A DNA stretch of 7,389 nucleotides from Candidatus Woesearchaeota archaeon. GTDB lineage: Archaea; Nanobdellota; Nanobdellia; Woesearchaeales; UBA10200. Shown here in pieces: positions 4,381-7,389 of this stretch (positions are counted from its first letter, which is position 1; the number at the start of each line of letters is the position of its first letter). Both the position numbers and the translations under genes were made by a program. A model generated the notes under the pieces. The model saw nothing but the letters and a program-made list of their open reading frames with translations. It made no database searches and was not told where the DNA came from. The DNA is taken from NCBI GenBank assembly GCA_016180275.1, contig JACPBN010000053.1, positions 1 to 7,389 of the forward strand, given 5' to 3'.

Positions 4381-5976
4381 ATGGCAAAAAAATCCAAGAA
4401 AGCAAATAAAATAAAATCAAAAAAAACTAAAAAATCAGCAGGCGGCAGTAAAGCTATTGTCCTCGAATCAAAATTTCAAGGCAGCTATCAACTGTATATA
4501 GATGGCAGATGGCAAAATGCCTATTCCAAGCAAACATTTGATGTAATCAATCCGGCAAATTCTCAAGTGATAGCAAAAGCCGCAAAAGCAGACATAGCTG
4601 ATACAAAACGGGCAATAGATGCAGCAAGAAAAGCATTTGATTCAGGAGTCTGGAGCAATAAAACTCCGGCAGAACGTGCATCAATCCTCTGGAAATTAGC
4701 TGAACTTGTCGAGCAGAATCTGGAACGTCTTTCATATCTTGAATCGTTAAATCAAGGCAAAACAATCAAGTATTCACATGACAGCGATTTTCCTTTCATT
4801 ATTGACAATCTGAAGTTTTTTGCCGGCGCAGCAAGAATGTTAGAAGGCAAAGCAGCTGCTGAATATACAGGCTTAGGCACAAGTTTTGTGAGAAGAGAGC
4901 CAATAGGAGTCTGCGCATGCATTATTCCCTGGAATTATCCTTTGTATATTGCAGTCTGGCAGATAGCACCTGCGCTAGCAGCAGGCAATTGCGTAGTTGC
5001 AAAACCAGCTACTCTCACTCCGATTACTTTGCTTGAATTTTGCAGATTAGCAGAGCAAGCCGGAGTTCCTGCAGGAGTATTAAATGTTATTACGGGCTCC
5101 GGAGACGTATTAGGCCCAGAGCTTGCAACTAATCCAAAAGTTGACATGGTTTCTGTAACAGGTGATAATAGCACAGGAAAAAAAGTCATGCAGCTAGCTG
5201 CATCTACATTAAAGAGAGTGCATCTTGAGTTAGGAGGAAAAGCACCAATGATTGTCTTAGAAGACTGTGATCTTGAAATTGCTGCAGAAGGAGCAATTGC
5301 AGGCGCATATTGGAATGCAGGGCAAGACTGCACTGCAGTAACCAGAGTTTATGTGCCTGAAAAACTGCACGACAAATATGTAGCAATGCTGGCAGAGAGA
5401 GCAAAGAAATTTGTGCTTGGCAATCAGCTTAGCTGGGCAACAGACATGGGACCATTAGTAAGCGCAAAGCAAAGAGAGAGAGTCGAATGGTATGTTAAGA
5501 CAGGAATTGAGCAGGGGGCTAAAGTAGTTTTTGGAGGTAAGCGCCCTGTTGGAAAGGATTTTGATAAGGGCTTTTTTTTACAGCCAACAATTATCTCAAA
5601 TACGCAGCAGCATATGAGAATTTGCCAGGAAGAGATATTCGGACCAGTGCTTACAGTTTTCAAGTACAAGACAGTTGAAGAAGCAATTGGAAAATCAAAT
5701 GATGTTGTTTACGGTTTAGCTTCAAGTGTCTGGGGCAAAGATGTAACTACATTAATGAAAGTTGCTGCTAAGTTAAAATTTGGGACTGTCTGGATAAATG
5801 AGCATGGTGCTCTTGCTTCAGAGATGCCGCATGGCGGCTATAAGCAAAGCGGTTTTGGAAAAGACTTAAGCATGTATTCATTAGAGGAGTATACCAACCT
5901 CAAACATATTTACATTGACCAGACAAATGTTGCGAGAAAGCCCTGGCATTATGTGGTGTATGGGAAAAAGGAATGA
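4381..5976 (+). CDS. patD: NAD-dependent aldehyde dehydrogenase, gamma-aminobutyraldehyde dehydrogenase-like
   Basis: A 531-residue ALDH-superfamily enzyme expected to oxidise 4-aminobutanal to 4-aminobutyrate with NAD+. It follows E. coli PatD, including FFAGAAR at 146-152, PWNYP at 183-187, LELGGKAP at 282-289, NAGQDCTA at 312-319, YGLASSVWGKDV near 444-455 and SEMPHGGYKQSGFGKDLSMY near 480-499. Catalytic Cys317, general-base Glu283, oxyanion Asn185, cofactor-binding Lys208 and Glu418 of EEIFGP are all present. Residues 1-24 are an added tail with 11 lysines. A TTG at 4372 would add three codons, but it overlaps the Shine-Dalgarno GAGGT (4368-4372), whose 8-base spacing fits the ATG at 4381. 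The gene begins 50 bases after the aminotransferase stop and is probably co-transcribed; an A/T-rich patch near 4345-4358 could be a weak internal promoter. One oddity is Asp262 in the cofactor loop, usually Ser. Confidence 0.88.
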   Translation: MAKKSKKANKIKSKKTKKSAGGSKAIVLESKFQGSYQLYIDGRWQNAYSKQTFDVINPANSQVIAKAAKADIADTKRAIDAARKAFDSGVWSNKTPAERASILWKLAELVEQNLERLSYLESLNQGKTIKYSHDSDFPFIIDNLKFFAGAARMLEGKAAAEYTGLGTSFVRREPIGVCACIIPWNYPLYIAVWQIAPALAAGNCVVAKPATLTPITLLEFCRLAEQAGVPAGVLNVITGSGDVLGPELATNPKVDMVSVTGDNSTGKKVMQLAASTLKRVHLELGGKAPMIVLEDCDLEIAAEGAIAGAYWNAGQDCTAVTRVYVPEKLHDKYVAMLAERAKKFVLGNQLSWATDMGPLVSAKQRERVEWYVKTGIEQGAKVVFGGKRPVGKDFDKGFFLQPTIISNTQQHMRICQEEIFGPVLTVFKYKTVEEAIGKSNDVVYGLASSVWGKDVTTLMKVAAKLKFGTVWINEHGALASEMPHGGYKQSGFGKDLSMYSLEEYTNLKHIYIDQTNVARKPWHYVVYGKKE

Positions 5977-5988
5977 GTAAATTAGGAT

Positions 5989-6014
5989 ATAGCTAATAAA
6001 ATAAATAAAGTTAT
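5989..6014. repeat. Imperfect direct repeat, left copy
   Basis: Begins ATAGCTAA and ends AAATAAAGTTAT, matching both ends of 6111-6138 exactly (8 and 12 bases). The middles differ in sequence and by two bases in length. The two copies bracket the GC-rich island of the intergenic region. Confidence 0.55.
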
Positions 6015-6122
6015 TTGTTTAGCTTGTGTGATAAAATCCTATAAAGCAGTGGCGACTGCCGACGAACACTGGCTTAGACCATCAAAAAGTTGCTCCTCCT
6101 CTACGAATAGATAGCTAAACAA
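6015..6122. ncRNA. Candidate structured noncoding RNA, unknown family, strand undetermined
   Basis: The gap 5977-6232 holds no convincing ORF. Its centre is unusual: 6046-6080 is about 63% GC, while the sequence on either side is about 12 to 15% GC, a known sign of structured RNA in AT-rich archaea. The ends TTGTTTAGCT (6015-6024) and AGCTAAACAA (6113-6122) are perfect complements and could extend to 13 pairs with one G-U. Inside, GCAGT-GGCG-ACTGC (6046-6059) is a compact hairpin that competes with CAGTG (6047-6051) pairing to CACTG (6067-6071). CTCCTCCTC at 6093-6101 resembles the end of 16S rRNA and could pair with Shine-Dalgarno sequences if transcribed on the plus strand. I see no tRNA T-loop, no C/D boxes and no recognisable SRP or RNase P core. 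A miniature inserted element is the main alternative. Confidence 0.4.
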
Positions 6123-6138
6123 GTACAAATAAAGTTAT
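6111..6138. repeat. Imperfect direct repeat, right copy
   Basis: Partner of 5989-6014. Its first ten bases (ATAGCTAAAC) overlap the right arm of the inverted repeat that closes the GC-rich island, so direct and inverted repeats share sequence here. Confidence 0.55.
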
Positions 6139-6146
6139 AATAAATA

Positions 6147-6174
6147 GTTGAGATATATTTTTTAATATATCAAC
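6147..6174. promoter_or_regulatory. Palindrome upstream of the SPFH promoter
   Basis: GTTG (6147-6150) pairs with CAAC (6171-6174) and ATATATT (6153-6159) with AATATAT (6164-6170), leaving an AG bulge and a TTTT loop. It ends eight bases before the TATA box at 6182-6190, a position suited to an activator or repressor site. It could also act as a hairpin or T-run terminator for a transcript from the GC-rich island. Confidence 0.4.
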
Positions 6175-6181
6175 ATATATA

Positions 6182-6190
6182 TTTATATAA
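6182..6190 (+). promoter_or_regulatory. TATA box of the SPFH gene pair
   Basis: TTTATATAA is centred about 47 bases upstream of the ATG at 6233. Transcription would start near 6212, leaving a leader of about 20 bases with the GGGG Shine-Dalgarno (6225-6228). Confidence 0.6.
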
Positions 6191-6232
6191 GAGTAGCAAT
6201 TATTAAGGGTATAATTAAAAAAAAGGGGTTAT

Positions 6233-7021
6233 ATGGCATCAGATTTATTTTTCATAAGCGCAATCTTAGCTTCTGTGTATCTTTCTTCAGTAATTATAGC
6301 AATAGCTGTGTTCAGTTTCATCTTCTTAAGGATTTTTTATGAGTATGAAAAAGTAGTTTTATTTACATTAGGCAGATATTCAGGAACCATAAAGCCAGGA
6401 CTGAGATTCATCGTCCCAATCATCCAGACATACACCAGAGTAGATATAAGGATGGAAGTGGTTGATGTCCCTCAGCAGAATGCAATCACAAAAGACAATG
6501 TAAGCGTGAATGTAAATGCAGTCTTATATTTCAGGATATTTGATGCAAAGCTTGCTGTCATCAAGGTAGAGAATTATCTGGATGCAGTCAGCCAGCTTGC
6601 CCAGACAACAATGAGAAATGTGGTTGGAGAAGTCACTTTGGATGAGCTTCTTAGCCAGAGAGACAAGATTTCCAACAAGATAAGGGAGATAGTAGACAAA
6701 GCAACTGACCCATGGGGCGTTAAAGTCATCAGCGTTGACCTGAAGCATATTGAACTGGCAGAAGAAATGAAAAGAGTTATGGCAAAAGCTGCTGAAGCTG
6801 AGCGCTTAAGAAGAGCTATCATAATAAGAAGCGACGGTGATGCAATTGCCTCAACAAAAATAGCGCAAGCTGCCAAAATACTCTCTACTGCAAAAGGCGC
6901 ATTGCATTTAAGAACACTCCAAAGCCTGAATGACATTGCATCTGACCCATCAAACAAAGTCAATTTTATTGTTCCTTTAGACACATTAAAAGCATACGAC
7001 GGCTATAAGGGTGATGAATGA
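6233..7021 (+). CDS. SPFH-domain membrane protein (stomatin/slipin family)
   Basis: A 262-residue stomatin/slipin-type protein of compact size. A hydrophobic helix covers about residues 10-33. An SPFH domain follows from about 35 to 180, marked by EYEKVVLFTLGRYSG at 37-51, PGLRFIVPIIQ at 55-65, VDVPQQNAITKDNVSV at 77-92, and QLAQTTMRNVVGEVTLDELL at 121-140. A short Ala/Glu/Lys-rich helical stretch reaches about 225, and the LRTLQSLNDIA and VNFIVPLDTL motifs close the protein as in slipins. Such proteins oligomerise at membranes and organise domains or control proteases. No protease or NfeD gene is visible in this window. GGGG at 6225-6228 precedes the ATG. The stop overlaps the start of a paralogue. 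Confidence 0.92.
   Translation: MASDLFFISAILASVYLSSVIIAIAVFSFIFLRIFYEYEKVVLFTLGRYSGTIKPGLRFIVPIIQTYTRVDIRMEVVDVPQQNAITKDNVSVNVNAVLYFRIFDAKLAVIKVENYLDAVSQLAQTTMRNVVGEVTLDELLSQRDKISNKIREIVDKATDPWGVKVISVDLKHIELAEEMKRVMAKAAEAERLRRAIIIRSDGDAIASTKIAQAAKILSTAKGALHLRTLQSLNDIASDPSNKVNFIVPLDTLKAYDGYKGDE
7009..7015 (+). promoter_or_regulatory. Strong Shine-Dalgarno of the second SPFH gene
   Basis: GGGTGAT lies inside the last codons of the first SPFH gene and contains the six-base match GGTGAT to the archaeal 16S 3' end. GGTG ends four bases before the ATG at 7018 and seven before the ATG at 7021. The first spacing equals that of the aminotransferase gene. Confidence 0.6.
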
Positions 7022-7389
7022 TGGCATTCTGGATAATTATCATAATGCTTGCGGCAATCGCTTCCTCGATCAAAGTAGTCAATGAATATGAGAGAGGAGT
7101 TAAATTTACTCTAGGAAGATATTCTGGAATCATGAGCCCTGGATTAAAATTAGTTATCCCAATAATCCAGTCATGGCAAAGGATAGACATAAGGACAAAT
7201 GTAGTTGATGTTCCTAAGCAAGATACGATGACAAAAGACAATGTTTCTGTTGTCATCAACGCAGTTTTATATTACAGGGTAAGCGATGCAAAGCTTTCTG
7301 TGCTTGAAGTGATGGATTTTAAGTATGCTATTGGGCAGTTAGCGCAGACTACCATGAGAGATGTTGTCGGTGAAGTAACATTAGATGAG
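7018..7389 (+). CDS. Second SPFH-domain protein, 3' end cut by the window
   Basis: The first 124 codons of a stomatin-family paralogue, open to the window edge. An N-terminal hydrophobic helix (FWIIIIMLAAIA) leads into EYERGVKFTLGRYSG, PGLKLVIPIIQ, VVDVPKQDTMTKDNVSV and QLAQTTMRDVVGEVTLDE. About two thirds of the residues match the first SPFH protein over the shared 100 positions by eye, so this is a tandem duplication rather than two unrelated genes. Two consecutive ATG codons (7018, 7021) are possible starts. I chose 7018 because it overlaps the upstream stop as ATGA and fits the GGTG spacing; 7021 is nearly as good. Translational coupling suggests the two proteins form a mixed oligomer, an inference. 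Confidence 0.9.
   Translation, partial: MMAFWIIIIMLAAIASSIKVVNEYERGVKFTLGRYSGIMSPGLKLVIPIIQSWQRIDIRTNVVDVPKQDTMTKDNVSVVINAVLYYRVSDAKLSVLEVMDFKYAIGQLAQTTMRDVVGEVTLDE

Noticed and set aside
6046..6110. tRNA in the GC-rich island
   Set aside because: No T-loop motif, no acceptor stem ending toward CCA and no cloverleaf could be drawn on either strand.
6574..6984. 136-codon minus-strand ORF inside the first SPFH gene
   Set aside because: It is fully antisense to a well-supported conserved gene and has no initiation signals.

Overview
The window looks archaeal, most likely a DPANN-type genome such as Woesearchaeota, although lineage is an inference and no marker gene is present. It is AT-rich with lysine-rich proteins. 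Several starts have an A/T-only TATA-like box about 26 to 28 bases upstream of an ATG with no Shine-Dalgarno (SD) sequence, the pattern of leaderless archaeal mRNAs. Others have a TATA box about 39 to 47 bases upstream plus a short leader carrying GGTG or a similar SD. Starts were refined with these signals.

Left part, all minus strand. Positions 1-36 hold the first 12 codons of a CxxC protein that leaves the window. Positions 150-437 encode a 95-residue single-pass membrane protein of unknown function that seems to have lost its C-terminus at a (GT)3 tract. Positions 438-817 carry its promoter, one copy of a dispersed repeat, and what looks like a frameshifted gene remnant. Positions 818-2369 are a tight three-gene operon with overlapping ends: a secreted, membrane-anchored TPM-domain protein with a glycine-rich tail, a small TFIIB-type zinc-ribbon protein and LemA. 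Upstream of it, at 2409-2599, are two tiny overlapping ORFs of 31 and 32 codons; the first is a clear four-cysteine zinc ribbon.

Middle, plus strand. Positions 2750-5976 encode a class III aminotransferase closely resembling bacterial putrescine aminotransferase (PatA/YgjG), followed by an aldehyde dehydrogenase closely resembling gamma-aminobutyraldehyde dehydrogenase (PatD). Together they would convert putrescine through 4-aminobutanal (in equilibrium with 1-pyrroline) to 4-aminobutyrate. Both have lysine-rich N-terminal tails absent from the bacterial enzymes. The aminotransferase promoter diverges from that of the tiny zinc-ribbon gene, and a second copy of the dispersed repeat lies between the two TATA boxes.

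Right part, plus strand. The 256-base gap 5977-6232 has an island of about 63% GC inside DNA of roughly 12 to 15% GC, closed by a 10-bp inverted repeat and flanked by imperfect direct repeats. It is the best candidate for an undescribed element here, either a structured noncoding RNA or a very small inserted element. A palindrome and TATA box then precede two overlapping SPFH (stomatin/slipin) genes, the second cut by the window end.
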